Source: Thermoactinospora rubra (GTDB taxonomy: Bacteria > Actinomycetota > Actinomycetes > Streptosporangiales > Streptosporangiaceae). Taken from it: 64,000 bases of DNA. A program made the translations under genes and the position numbers. The notes under the pieces are model-generated. The model ran no database searches. It had not been told where the DNA came from and saw only the letters and a list, made by a program, of their open reading frames with translations. The stretch covers positions 17,549 to 81,548 of the forward strand of contig NZ_MSZZ01000051.1 in the NCBI RefSeq assembly GCF_002093975.1, given 5' to 3'. The first letter of the stretch is position 1; the number at the start of each line of letters is the position of its first letter. Shown piece by piece: positions 46,623 to 56,395 of the stretch.

Positions 46623-49184
46623 ATGACCAACGCCTGGGACGCCGTCCGCACCGCGCTGGACGCCGAAGACGCCGCCGCCGTCGCGAAGCTGGTGACCGGA
46701 CTCGACGACGCCCGGCGTCGCGAGGTGGCGCGCGAGTTGCCCGGTTACCTGAAGCACGCGCAGCGCACCGGAGAGCACCACCCCTACACCTGGGCGGCGA
46801 ACGCGCGGTGGACGGCCGCCATGAGGGTCGCGGGAGCGGGCACCATCCCCGGCGCGACGGCGACCGCCACCTGGCTGGCGAGGCGAGACCTCGAACCAGC
46901 CTGGGAGTACCCGCCGATCGACGACGTCCCTTCGGTTGTCGAGGCGACAAGGACCAGGCCCGCCGCCTGGCGAGAGGATCTGGCGGTACGGCTGGCGTTG
47001 AAGCTGCGCTCGACCCGCCCGGAGCCCGACCAGCGGGTGCGGCTCACCCTGGCGCTGCTCCGCGAGACCGGCGTCACGCCGCCCGACCACGATCCCCTGA
47101 CTCTCGCCTGGATCGCGGCCACACCAGCCGGCGATCTCCATGAAGACCCGCTCCTCAACGCGATGGTGCCGAGGCTGTTCTCCGCCGAAGGCGTGGGCCG
47201 CCTCCTGCGCAACGACGCGGACTGGCCCGCCACGCTGGCCACCCTTGCGGACGGCGGCAGGATCGAGCGAGAGGCCCTCCTCAGCGGGTGCCGCACCCGT
47301 TTCCTGGTCGGTGGCCAGGCCATCGACCAGCGCTTCTTCGTCCGCCTGCACGAGCTGCTCGACCCGTCGGATAACGAGACGGCGCCGCACCTGCGCGACT
47401 ACCTGGCCCTTCTTCCCTCCGCCCCGGCCAACGTCGCCGATCTGGCGCTCAAGCGGGTCCGCCGGACCAAGGCCGTGCCGCCCGGCCTGGCCGGTGAGGC
47501 CGTCGAAGGGTTGCTGTTCCGCGCCGAGGGCAGGCTGGTGCGGGCCGGGCTGGCCTGGCTCGACCGGCTGCTGAGAGACACCGCGAACGACCTCGACGCC
47601 TACGCTCCGGCGCTGGCCGCCGCCCTGGTGTGCGAGTCGGGCGAGGCGCGGTCGCGGGCCGTGAAGCTGGCGGTCAAGCACGCCGACCGGTTCGGCCCGT
47701 TGGGCGTCGACGTGATCAGGGACACGGTGGCTCTCCTCCCACCGGACCATGGCGCCGAGCTGGCCGCCGTCTTCGGCGGCGAACCGGTTTCCGAGCCGCG
47801 CCCCGTGCGGTTCGTCCCGCCTCCGCTCCGGCGTGCGCCGGAACCCGCGCCGATGCCACTCCCGATGCGGGACCCGGAGGAGCTGGCGCGGATGCAGCCG
47901 TCGGAGTACGACTGGCTGAGCTCGGAACGCTGGCTTGACGGCTTCGTCACGCTGGCAGCCACCCGTCGCGCCGAGCTGACCACCGCCTTGAAGCCGCTCG
48001 CCCGCCGTTGCGGCAACATCCACTACAGGACATGGCCGTGGTGGAATCCGTCCGACTGGGCGATCGCGATGGCCCGGGAGCTGGCCGAGCCAGGGTCGGA
48101 GCGGGCTGTGCTGGGGCGGCTGGCCGGGGCGGAGCGGGTACCCGAGATGACGCACAGCAACCTCGGCCTGCTCATGCCGCTCACCCGGTACGCCGAGGTC
48201 TACCGTGCGCTGGCCGACGATCGGCTCCCGCCGTACCTGCTGAGCACCCCCACCCGCGCCAACGGCCTGCTCGACGCGGAGGCATTGGTGGAGCGGCTGG
48301 AGGGATACGAACGGGCCGCGGTCGAGGCGCTGCCCCTGGACCTGCGGCAGGCACTGCTCCGGCTGCGCCGTGACGTGAGCGACGAGGTCGCCGCCCGAGC
48401 CGGCCGCCTTACCAGTGAGGCGGGCCGGCGGGTCGCCCGCTGGCTCACGAACCGCCCGGCCGATCCCGAGGTCGTTTTCACGTGGACGACATATCAGGGT
48501 GACCCTCGCATCGACTCGGAGTTCGTGTGCGGGCCGGAGTATCAGGAGGTGCTGGGCGACCTGCTCGTCTCGCGCTTCCACGACGAGTCGTGCGAGCGGC
48601 TGCTCGCCGTCCTGGCGGGCCATCGCGATCTGGCAGCCGCCAGGGCCGCATGGACGCTGCTCTCGTGGTGGCCTCTCAACAAGCCGAAGGTCAAGGACCT
48701 CGCGCTTCTGGCGTCCGCCGACGGGCCAGCGGGCCCAGGCGTGGGGCTGATCCTGGCCCGCTTCCTGCTCGACGGGCCTGACGGCGGTGCCGTACCCCCG
48801 TTGCTCCGCCTGGCCGCCACGGGAAGGTTCGACGGGCGCGAGACCGGCAGGCAGCTGGCCGTGCTGCTGCGGCGGCACAACCAGAGTCCGGGTGAGGCCG
48901 TCGCAGCGTTACGAGAGGCCGCCGAACGAGGCGCTCACCAGGCCGTGTGGCAGGTGATGGCCGGACTGCTGCCCGACTACCTCCCCAAGTCCGGCGAGCG
49001 TGCCACGACGGTGCACACCCGGCTCATGGCCTTCGCCGCGGACGTGGCCGAATGGGCCGACGCTCGTGGCGAGCTCGCGGTGGTGGCCGAGCTGGCGGGC
49101 CGGGCTCGCGGCAGTGAGCTGGTACGGCTGGCGCGACGACTGCACGACCAGCTCACGGGCCCGTCACTAGACTCGGCCGGGTGA
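46623..49184 (+). CDS. large helical-repeat protein, DUF6493-like
   Basis: An 853-residue cytosolic protein without catalytic motifs, composed of helical, HEAT-like segments throughout. The opening (AVRTALDAEDAAAVAKLVTGLDDARRREVAR) and mid-region (YDWLSSERWLDGFVTLAATR) recall DUF6493-type actinomycete proteins, which are often encoded near SWIM-finger and MoxR/VWA genes. None of those partners is here. Its stop overlaps the LysR start (GTGA). A scaffold role is only an inference. Confidence 0.75.
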   Translation: MTNAWDAVRTALDAEDAAAVAKLVTGLDDARRREVARELPGYLKHAQRTGEHHPYTWAANARWTAAMRVAGAGTIPGATATATWLARRDLEPAWEYPPIDDVPSVVEATRTRPAAWREDLAVRLALKLRSTRPEPDQRVRLTLALLRETGVTPPDHDPLTLAWIAATPAGDLHEDPLLNAMVPRLFSAEGVGRLLRNDADWPATLATLADGGRIEREALLSGCRTRFLVGGQAIDQRFFVRLHELLDPSDNETAPHLRDYLALLPSAPANVADLALKRVRRTKAVPPGLAGEAVEGLLFRAEGRLVRAGLAWLDRLLRDTANDLDAYAPALAAALVCESGEARSRAVKLAVKHADRFGPLGVDVIRDTVALLPPDHGAELAAVFGGEPVSEPRPVRFVPPPLRRAPEPAPMPLPMRDPEELARMQPSEYDWLSSERWLDGFVTLAATRRAELTTALKPLARRCGNIHYRTWPWWNPSDWAIAMARELAEPGSERAVLGRLAGAERVPEMTHSNLGLLMPLTRYAEVYRALADDRLPPYLLSTPTRANGLLDAEALVERLEGYERAAVEALPLDLRQALLRLRRDVSDEVAARAGRLTSEAGRRVARWLTNRPADPEVVFTWTTYQGDPRIDSEFVCGPEYQEVLGDLLVSRFHDESCERLLAVLAGHRDLAAARAAWTLLSWWPLNKPKVKDLALLASADGPAGPGVGLILARFLLDGPDGGAVPPLLRLAATGRFDGRETGRQLAVLLRRHNQSPGEAVAALREAAERGAHQAVWQVMAGLLPDYLPKSGERATTVHTRLMAFAADVAEWADARGELAVVAELAGRARGSELVRLARRLHDQLTGPSLDSAG

Positions 49185-50077
49185 TAGACACGCGCCGCCT
49201 GCGGACGTTCCGCGCGGTGGCCGACCACGGCACGGTGACGGCCGCCGCCGCGGCCCTCCACCTCACCCCCAGCGCCGTCTCCCAGCAGCTCGGCGCCCTG
49301 GAGCACGAGGTGGGGCACCGCCTGTTCACCCGCGACGGGCGGGGAGTACGGCTGACCGCGGTCGGCAGGATCATGCTCTCCCACGCCAACGAGGTCCTCG
49401 CCCAGCTCGAACGGGCCGAGGCCGAGGTCGCCGCCTACACCGACGGCCAGGCGGGCGAGGTGACCGTCGCCTCGTTCGCCACCGCCATCAGCGCGGTCGT
49501 CGCCCCGGCGATCCGGACGTTGCGCGAGCAGGCGCCCGGCATCCAGGTGCGCGTCCGCGACGCCGAGGGCGACCAGGCGCTCACCATGCTGCTGGACGAG
49601 GAGGCCGACCTGGCCATCGCGGTGGAGTACCGCGGCGCCCCCGAGCCGTCCGACCCCCGCCTGTTCCGCCTGCCGCTGTACTCCGAGCCGTTCGACCTCG
49701 TCCTCCCCTGCGCGCACCCGCTCGCCGGGCGCGACCCGGCCCTCGCCGACATGGCCCGCGAGCCGTGGATCGGCCCCTACCCCGGCAACCCCGTCCACGA
49801 CGTGCTGTCCTTCGCCTGCGAGCAGGAGGGCTTCACCCCGGACTTCGCCCACTTCTCCGACGACTTCCGCGCCGTGGTGGCCCTGGTCGGGGCGGGCGCC
49901 GGCGTGGCGCTGGTCCCGCGCCTCGCCCTCCGCGACCTGGACCTGTCCCAGGTGGCCGTCCGGCGCGCCCCCGGCCCCGAGCGCCGCGTGTTCGCCGCCA
50001 CCCGGCGGGGCGCGGAGTCGCACCCCCTGCTCCAGCCGCTGCTGGAGACCCTCGGCGGCTTCCCCGGCGAGCTGTGA
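49181..50077 (+). CDS. LysR-family transcriptional regulator
   Basis: A 298-residue LysR-type regulator. The N-terminal HTH is LRTFRAVADHGTVTAAAAAL, then HLTPSAVSQQLGALEHEVG. The C-terminal effector domain ends with GAGAGVALVPRLAL. Unlike most LysR genes it is not divergent from a target. Its GTG is coupled to the large upstream gene, which is unusual and may mean it senses or reports on that protein's operon. Confidence 0.93.
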   Translation: MIDTRRLRTFRAVADHGTVTAAAAALHLTPSAVSQQLGALEHEVGHRLFTRDGRGVRLTAVGRIMLSHANEVLAQLERAEAEVAAYTDGQAGEVTVASFATAISAVVAPAIRTLREQAPGIQVRVRDAEGDQALTMLLDEEADLAIAVEYRGAPEPSDPRLFRLPLYSEPFDLVLPCAHPLAGRDPALADMAREPWIGPYPGNPVHDVLSFACEQEGFTPDFAHFSDDFRAVVALVGAGAGVALVPRLALRDLDLSQVAVRRAPGPERRVFAATRRGAESHPLLQPLLETLGGFPGEL

Positions 50078-50083
50078 GCCGTC

Positions 50084-51718
50084 TCAGCTCCGGCGTGCGC
50101 GCGCGACGGCCTGCTCGAACGCCTCGTACCGCGCCCTCTCCTCCTCGGCCGGCATGAGCACGTAGTCCCGCGCCACCTCCGCGATCGCCGCGTGCAGCGC
50201 ACGCGACGTCTTGCGCGCCCGGCGGCGCCCGCCCAGCCACGCGGCCAGGCGCGACAGCAGCGCGACCAGCAGCCCGGCGACCACGCCGCCCAGCACCAGC
50301 GCCGTCGGCCAGGGCACCTCCCACACCGTGGGGGTCGGCGGCTCCGGCAGCAGCGCGTAGTCCATGACGAACAGGACGGTGAGCCACAGGATGCCGGCCA
50401 GCATCGTGGCGAGCAGCAGCCACTGGACCGCGCCCACGAAACGCCACCACCGGGGCCGCCGTGTCCCGGCCAGGACCGTGGTGGCCACCGTGCGATCGAG
50501 GACGTCGGCGAGCTCGCCTGACCGTGACCGCGCGGCCTGCCGTACGGCGGCGGCCCACGGCGGGGGCAGCTCGCGCGCGGCGGCTTCCCCGGCGTCCCGG
50601 ATGGCCGTGTCCAGGCGCGATTTCTGTACGGCTGGCGCGGCCGGGATGGAGGTGCGCCCGACGACATCGCCGGAGCCGTCCCCGGAGTTCTGGACGCGCA
50701 GGCGGCGCAGCGGGTCGGGGCGCAGGCGGCGCAGCCAGCGCGTGACCGGCCAGCCGGTGGCGGCGACGGCCCGGTGCCGGTGCGCCTTCGCCACGGCGCC
50801 CACGACCAGCGGCACCCCGGCGGCCTGGGCGAGCGCCCTGGTCAGCGTCTTGTCGCGCATGGGCACCACACCGCCCTTCGCGGGCTCCGGGTGCGGGGCG
50901 GCCGAGGCGGCCTCCAGCCGGTCGGCGGCCGTCACCACGTCGGCCGCGAGACGGGACGCCCACGCCGTACGGGCCGCCACCCGCTCGGCGAGGAGCGCGC
51001 GGACCCTGGGCAGCCCCGCGCCCGTCCGCACCGAGATCGGCACCACGGGCACCCCCTCCAGCCCGTCGTCGTCGAGCAGCCGCCGCAGGTCCTTCACGCA
51101 GCGTTCGACGGCGTCGTCGGGCAGGCGGTCGATCTGGTTGAGCGCGACGACCATGACGTCGCGGTGGGCGGCCAGCGGGCGCAGGTAGCGGTCGTGCAGG
51201 GCGGCGTCGGCGTACTTCTGCGGATCGACGACCCACACGAGCCCGTCGACCAGCTCCACCAGCCGGTCGACCTCCAGGCGGTGGTCCACCTCGATGGAGT
51301 CGTGGTCCGGGAGGTCCAGCAGGATGAGTCCGGAGAAATCGGGACTGGAAAAATCGGGGTCTGAGCGCTCATGTCGCCGCGGCACGCCCAGCCAGTCCAG
51401 CAGCGGCCCCGACCCCTGGCCGTCCCACATGGCCGCCTGCGCCGCCGCCGTGGTCGGCCGGATCACCCCGACCGCGGCCAGCTCCTCCCCTGCCAGCGCG
51501 TTGAACAGCGACGACTTGCCGCTCCCCGTCGCACCCGCCAGCGCCACCACCGTGTGGTCGACCGACAGGCTCCGCCGTACCCCGGCCCTCGACACCACGG
51601 CCCTGGCCTGCGCGACCACGTCGGCGGGCAGCCGTCCCTCGGCCAGGTCCGCGGCGGTGGCCAGCGCCTCCAGCCGCTCGTCGAGAGCGGGCCCCTGCCG
51701 CCCGCGCAGCAGCTTCAT
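50084..51718 (-). CDS. YfjP-like membrane-associated GTPase
   Basis: A 544-residue dynamin/Era-like GTPase. Walker A is ALAGATGSGKSSLFNAL (G1), then LDLPDHDSIEVDHR (G3) and ALNQID (G4). A C-terminal pair of membrane segments (WLLLATMLAGILWLTVLFVM and ALVLGGVVAGLLVALLS) follows a basic linker. Its ATG overlaps the upstream GTPase stop (ATGA). Paired bacterial dynamin-like proteins act together at membranes (for example in Streptomyces sporulation septation). The exact role here is unknown. Confidence 0.9.
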   Translation of the reverse strand: MKLLRGRQGPALDERLEALATAADLAEGRLPADVVAQARAVVSRAGVRRSLSVDHTVVALAGATGSGKSSLFNALAGEELAAVGVIRPTTAAAQAAMWDGQGSGPLLDWLGVPRRHERSDPDFSSPDFSGLILLDLPDHDSIEVDHRLEVDRLVELVDGLVWVVDPQKYADAALHDRYLRPLAAHRDVMVVALNQIDRLPDDAVERCVKDLRRLLDDDGLEGVPVVPISVRTGAGLPRVRALLAERVAARTAWASRLAADVVTAADRLEAASAAPHPEPAKGGVVPMRDKTLTRALAQAAGVPLVVGAVAKAHRHRAVAATGWPVTRWLRRLRPDPLRRLRVQNSGDGSGDVVGRTSIPAAPAVQKSRLDTAIRDAGEAAARELPPPWAAAVRQAARSRSGELADVLDRTVATTVLAGTRRPRWWRFVGAVQWLLLATMLAGILWLTVLFVMDYALLPEPPTPTVWEVPWPTALVLGGVVAGLLVALLSRLAAWLGGRRRARKTSRALHAAIAEVARDYVLMPAEEERARYEAFEQAVARARRS

Positions 51719-53535
51719 GGCCGCCCTCCGCCCTCGGCCGTGCCGCGGGGAGGAAGGGGCCGCGTGCCGGCCACCCCCGACGGCCGTCCCGGCACCTCGC
51801 CGGAGGCATCCCCGGGCGACTCGCCGGACAAGCCCGGCAGCTCGCGGCGGTGTTCCAGCACCGCGCGCACGGCTCCCCGCAGCGCCTCCGCCGCGTCCGG
51901 GGGCGGCTCCAGGCCCTCCAGCAGGGCCGTGAACCGCGCCGCCTCCTCGTCCATCAGCCCACGCACCCTGGAGCGCAGGTCGTCACGCGCCTTCGCCGTC
52001 AGCTCACGCACCGCCTGGTCCCCGAAGATCGCCTCCAGCAGCTTCTGCGACAGCAGGCTGGTGCCGCCCGCGATGCCGACCTCGATGCCCGTCAGCCCTC
52101 CGGTGGAGGCGAAGACGGCCAGCATGAGCAGCAGTCCCGCGCCGTTGACGCCGAACGACGCCACCCGGGCGGTGGTCCTGCGTTCCGCGCCCTCCTGGCT
52201 GACCAGCTCCAGGACGTACTCCTGCCAGCCGCGCACCAGCTTCTCGGCCCGCTGCGGCAGGTCGGGCGAGGCCCGCCCGAGCCGCGAGGCGGCCACCGCG
52301 CCGCCCCGGTCCAGCAGCTCCGCCCCGCCCGGCGCGGCCGACCAGCCCTCGATGGCCCGCTCGGCGGAGGCGTCGGCCGCCGCCCTGATCAACGCCACCA
52401 CGCCGCTTTCCAGGGCGACACGCAGCTGCACGGTGGTCTGCGGGCGGCCGGTGAAGAAGCCGACGATCCGGTCGCGCAGCCAGCCGACCTTCGACTCCAG
52501 CGCCCGCATCAGGTCGCCGGTGCCGATGAAGTCCTGCCAGCGGGCCAGCACCTCGCCCCGCAGCAGGGAGCCGTCGCGCATGCCCTCGTCGAAGTCGGCC
52601 ATCCCGCCGCCGTAGGCGGCCTCGACGATCGAGCGCAGCCCCTCGAAGCCGGACCGCTGCCGCTCGACCGCCTCGGCCAGCGGCGGCACCCGGGTGCCGA
52701 GGCTGGCCAGCGCGCCGGAGAGCGTCTGGCGCACCACCCGAGCCCGCTCGGCCGCGTCGGCGGCCAGCTCGGTCAGCCACTGGCTCACCGGACGCACCGA
52801 CTCCTGCGGCAGGCGCGCCTTCTCGTCGGGCAGGACCGCCTCCGGCACGGTGAACAGCCGGGTGCCGCCCAGGCCGTTGGCCTCCAGCAGGCGCGACAGG
52901 TCGGCGGAGACGGCCGCGACCGCCTCGGCGGGCACCCGGTTGAGCACGACGGCCAGGGCGGTGGACCGGTCGCGGGCCGAACGCAGGAAGCTCCACGGCA
53001 CCTCGTCGGCGTAGCGGGCCGCGGTGGTGACGAACAGCCACAGGTCGGCGGCGGCCAGGAGCTGGGCGGCCAGCTCGCGGTTGGCGGTGACCACCGAGTC
53101 GATGTCGGGCGCGTCGAGCAGGGCCAGGCCGGGCGCCAGCGAGCCGGCGGTCTCGACGCGCAGCGTCCCCGGCTCGGCGCGGCCGGTGGCGCGGGGCAGG
53201 CCGGGCAGGACGTTCTGCTCCAGGAACCAGGGCCGGTCCGCCGCGCTGACCACCAGCGTGGGGGTCAGCGTGGTGGGCCGCAGCACGCCCGGCTCGCACA
53301 CGTCGGCCCCGACGAGGCTGTTGACCAGCGTGGACTTGCCCGCGCCGGTCGAGCCGCCGACCACGGCCAGCAGGGGCGCGTCGATGGAGCGCAGGCGGGG
53401 CAGCAGGTAGTCGTCGAGCTGCCCGATCAGCTCGCGCTGGGCGTCGCGCGCCGCCGCGACGTCTCCCACGGCCAGCGGGAAAAGCTCGCGGTCCAGGCCG
53501 CGGCGCAGCTCCTGCAGGGCGCCGAGCAGATCCAT
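51715..53535 (-). CDS. dynamin-family GTPase
   Basis: A 606-residue GTPase. G1 is VVGGSTGAGKSTLVNSLVG, with ALLDAPDIDSV (G3) and VVLNRVP (G4). A long helical stalk-like region (about 270-440) precedes a hydrophobic hairpin (GAGLLLMLAVFASTGGLTGI) and a Pro/Gly-rich tail. It is coupled to the YfjP-like GTPase by ATGA, so the two very probably form a hetero-oligomeric pair. Membrane remodelling or septation is inferred from family knowledge. Confidence 0.9.
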   Translation of the reverse strand: MDLLGALQELRRGLDRELFPLAVGDVAAARDAQRELIGQLDDYLLPRLRSIDAPLLAVVGGSTGAGKSTLVNSLVGADVCEPGVLRPTTLTPTLVVSAADRPWFLEQNVLPGLPRATGRAEPGTLRVETAGSLAPGLALLDAPDIDSVVTANRELAAQLLAAADLWLFVTTAARYADEVPWSFLRSARDRSTALAVVLNRVPAEAVAAVSADLSRLLEANGLGGTRLFTVPEAVLPDEKARLPQESVRPVSQWLTELAADAAERARVVRQTLSGALASLGTRVPPLAEAVERQRSGFEGLRSIVEAAYGGGMADFDEGMRDGSLLRGEVLARWQDFIGTGDLMRALESKVGWLRDRIVGFFTGRPQTTVQLRVALESGVVALIRAAADASAERAIEGWSAAPGGAELLDRGGAVAASRLGRASPDLPQRAEKLVRGWQEYVLELVSQEGAERRTTARVASFGVNGAGLLLMLAVFASTGGLTGIEVGIAGGTSLLSQKLLEAIFGDQAVRELTAKARDDLRSRVRGLMDEEAARFTALLEGLEPPPDAAEALRGAVRAVLEHRRELPGLSGESPGDASGEVPGRPSGVAGTRPLPPRGTAEGGGRP

Positions 53536-53572
53536 GGTGCCAGCCTAAGGTCGCGTGTCCTTTCCCGGTGGA

Positions 53573-54244
53573 CTACCCAGGAGGCTCCCGCAACACGTAG
53601 CCGACGCTGCGCAGGGTGTGGATGAGCCGCGGTTCCACGTCGTCCACCTTGCGCCGGAGGTAGGACACGTACGACTCCACGACGCCCGCGTCGCCGCCGA
53701 AGTCGTAGTTCCACACGTGGTCGAGGATCTGCGCCTTCGACAGCACGCGGCCCGCGTTGGTCATGAAGTAGTGCAGCAGCTTGTACTCGGTCGGCGACAG
53801 CCGTACCAGCCGGCCGGCCCGCCAGACCTCGTGCTTGTCCTCGTCGAGCATCAGGTCGGCGACCTGGAGGCGGGCGCCGGGGGTGACCTCCCCCCTGGTA
53901 CGGCGGAGCACCGCCCGGATCCTGGCCTGCAGCTCCTCCAGGCTGAACGGCTTGGTGACGTAGTCGTCGCCGACCCCCAGCCCCGCGATCTTGTCGTCGG
54001 TGGCGTCCCGCGCGGTCAGGAAGACCACCGGCGTGTCGATCCGCCTGGCCACCTCGAAGCCGTCGAGGTCGGGCAGCATCACGTCGAGCACCACCAGGTC
54101 GGGCGCGGTGTAGGCCACGGCCTCCAGCGCCTCGTGCCCGTCGCCCGCGGTCACCACGTCGAAGCCCGAGTGGCGCAGGCTCGCCGTCAGCAGGTCCCTG
54201 ATGCTCGGCTCGTCGTCGACGACCAGGATGCGCGCCTCAGTCAC
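53573..54244 (-). CDS. OmpR-family response regulator with shortened receiver
   Basis: A 223-residue regulator. The receiver has phosphoacceptor D54 (VVLDVMLPDLDG) and the lysine in YVTKPFS. The C-terminal winged helix is LSPTEYKLLHYFMTNAGRVL. It is highly similar to the regulator at 55687-56379, but between FEVARR and TPVVFL it has 2 residues instead of 7, and it lacks one more at GVGDDY. It is third in the RR-HK-RR cassette, 42 bp after the kinase. It could be a paralogue sharing the kinase or a diverging copy. Confidence 0.92.
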   Translation of the reverse strand: MTEARILVVDDEPSIRDLLTASLRHSGFDVVTAGDGHEALEAVAYTAPDLVVLDVMLPDLDGFEVARRIDTPVVFLTARDATDDKIAGLGVGDDYVTKPFSLEELQARIRAVLRRTRGEVTPGARLQVADLMLDEDKHEVWRAGRLVRLSPTEYKLLHYFMTNAGRVLSKAQILDHVWNYDFGGDAGVVESYVSYLRRKVDDVEPRLIHTLRSVGYVLREPPG

Positions 54245-54286
54245 GGTGTCGAGCCTGGCAAAGCCGGCTGAGGAAACCCTGAAGTA

Positions 54287-55687
54287 TCACTCCAAGGCGA
54301 GTGGGAGTTCGACGCGGAAGGTCGCGCCGGCGCCGGGCTCGCTCTGCACGCTCACGGTGCCGCCGTGCGCGTCGACCAGGGCGTCGACGATGGCCAGGCC
54401 CAGGCCGCTGCCCCGGTCCTCGCCGGAGCGGCGGGAGCGCGCGGAGTCGGCCCGGTAGAACCGCTCGAAGACCCGCTCGATCTGCTCGGCGGTCAGGCCG
54501 GGCCCCTTGTCGGCCACCTCCAGGAACACCCGCTCGCCCGACAGGCCGACCCGCACGGTGACGGGCGTTCCTTCCGGGGTGTGGGCGAGCGCGTTGGACA
54601 TCAGGTTGCCCACGACCTGGCGCAGCCGTACCTCGTCGCCGGAGACGATGAGCGCGCCGCCGCCGGCCACGTCGAGCGTGATGTCGCGGTCCGGGGCGAG
54701 GATGCGGGCGTCGTGGACGGCGTCGGCGGCCAGCGCGAGCATGTCCACCGGGCGCATGCGCAGCGGCCGGTGCTGGTCGACCCTGGCCAGCAGGAGCAGG
54801 TCGTCGACGAGCAGCCCCATGCGGGAGGCCGCCTCCTCGATGCGCTGCATCATGGCCGCGAGGTCGGCCTCGGGGTTCTGGCGGGAGTACTCGGCGAAGC
54901 CGCGGATGGAGGTCAGCGGGGTGCGCAGCTCGTGCGAGGCGTCGGCGACGAAGCGGCGCATGCGGTCCTCCGACCGGCGGGCCGCGGCCTCCGACTCCGA
55001 GCGGGCCCGGAAGGCGGCCTCGATCTGGGCGAGCATGCTGTTGAGGCCGCGGGCCAGGCGGCCGATCTCGGTGCGCGGGTCGCCCTCGGGGACGCGCCTG
55101 CTGAGGTCGCCGGCGGCGATGGCGCTGGTGGTGCGCTCGATCTCGTCGAGGGGGCGCAGGCTCCGCCGTACCGTGGCCACCCCGACGACGGCGAGGATCA
55201 GCAGGATGCCGCCGCAGCCGAGCAGCTCGATGAGCACCAGGTGACGGTTGATGTCGGCCACCTCGCGCAGGTCCACGGCGATGACCAGCACGCCCTGGTC
55301 GACGGTCGTGGCCTTCACGCGCCACTCGCCCTGGCCGCCGGCCGCGGGCACGGTCCGCTTCTCGCCGTCGGCCGGCTGCGGCAGCACCGGCCTGGGCAGG
55401 GAGTCGACGTCGCGCGACATCTCCACCATCGACCGGTACGGCTGGCCGGGCCGCCCGAGCAGCACGATCGCGTCGAACTCGACGTTGGGCAGCTTGTCGT
55501 CGAACGGCCTGCCGTTGGACAGCTTGCGGTGCGCCCGCTGGGAGATGAGGTCGATCTGCTCGTCCACCCGCTGGATCAGGTAGGTGTGCATCACCGACAC
55601 GCTGACCACGCCCATGAAGGTGAGCCCGACCGCCAGCAGCGCCAGCGTCAGCGCGGTCAGCTTGATCCGGAGCGGGATGGCGCGCAT
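54287..55687 (-). CDS. sensor histidine kinase
   Basis: A 466-residue membrane sensor kinase. Membrane segments lie at about 10-32 and 150-172, flanking a periplasmic sensor of about 120 residues, then HAMP, then the dimerisation H-box FVADASHELRTPLTS, N-box NLMSNALAHTPEG and G-boxes DKGPGL and GSGLGLAIV. It is similar to TrcS/TcrY-type actinobacterial kinases. Its ATG overlaps the stop of the preceding response regulator (TGATG). Signal unknown. Confidence 0.94.
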   Translation of the reverse strand: MRAIPLRIKLTALTLALLAVGLTFMGVVSVSVMHTYLIQRVDEQIDLISQRAHRKLSNGRPFDDKLPNVEFDAIVLLGRPGQPYRSMVEMSRDVDSLPRPVLPQPADGEKRTVPAAGGQGEWRVKATTVDQGVLVIAVDLREVADINRHLVLIELLGCGGILLILAVVGVATVRRSLRPLDEIERTTSAIAAGDLSRRVPEGDPRTEIGRLARGLNSMLAQIEAAFRARSESEAAARRSEDRMRRFVADASHELRTPLTSIRGFAEYSRQNPEADLAAMMQRIEEAASRMGLLVDDLLLLARVDQHRPLRMRPVDMLALAADAVHDARILAPDRDITLDVAGGGALIVSGDEVRLRQVVGNLMSNALAHTPEGTPVTVRVGLSGERVFLEVADKGPGLTAEQIERVFERFYRADSARSRRSGEDRGSGLGLAIVDALVDAHGGTVSVQSEPGAGATFRVELPLALE

Positions 55688-56379
55688 CAGGCGTCGGGTG
55701 GTGTGCGCATGATGTAGCCGACCCCGCGGAGGGTGTGGATGAGCCTCGGGTTACCGTTGTCGATCTTGCGGCGCAGCACCGAGACGTAGGACTCCACGAT
55801 GCCGACCTCGCCGCGGAAGTCGTAGTCCCAGACGTGGTCGAGGATCTGCGGCTTGGACAGCACCCGGCCCGCGTTGGTCATGAAGTAGCGCAGCAGCTTG
55901 AACTCGGTCGGCGACAGCGCCACCGGCTTGCCGCCGCGCCAGACCTCGTGGCTCTCCTCGTCCAGCTCGATGTCGGCGAAGGTGAGCCGGGGCGGCGGGC
56001 CCTGCGTCTCGCCTGCGGTACGGCGGAGCACGGCCTTGATGCGGGCGACGACCTCCTCCAGGCTGAACGGCTTGGTGACGTAGTCGTCGCCGCCGATGGT
56101 CAGGCCGTGGATCTTGTCCTCGACCGCGTCGCGTGCGGTCAGGAAGACGACCGGGGTGGCCGATCCGCCGCTGCGCAGCCGCCGTACCACCTCGAAGCCA
56201 TCCATGTCGGGCAGCATGACGTCGAGCACCACGAGGTCGGGGCGCTGGCGCTGCACGGCGGCGACCGCGTCGACGCCGTTCTTGGCCATGGTGACGGCGA
56301 AGCCCGCGAACTTCAGGCTCGCGGCGAGAAGTTCGAGGATGTTCGGGTCGTCCTCGACGACCAGCAGTCGCGCTTCCAT
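55687..56379 (-). CDS. OmpR-family response regulator
   Basis: A 230-residue regulator with a complete receiver (D53 in VLDVMLPDMDG, lysine in YVTKPFS) and winged-helix effector domain (LSPTEFKLLRYFMTN, ending IDNGNPRLIHTLRGVGYIM). It is coupled to the histidine kinase and is therefore the primary partner. It begins 16 bp after the 2-hydroxyglutarate oxidase-like gene, so it could be cotranscribed with it. Confidence 0.94.
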   Translation of the reverse strand: MEARLLVVEDDPNILELLAASLKFAGFAVTMAKNGVDAVAAVQRQRPDLVVLDVMLPDMDGFEVVRRLRSGGSATPVVFLTARDAVEDKIHGLTIGGDDYVTKPFSLEEVVARIKAVLRRTAGETQGPPPRLTFADIELDEESHEVWRGGKPVALSPTEFKLLRYFMTNAGRVLSKPQILDHVWDYDFRGEVGIVESYVSVLRRKIDNGNPRLIHTLRGVGYIMRTPPDA

Positions 56380-56395
56380 CGCCTACCAGGATGCC

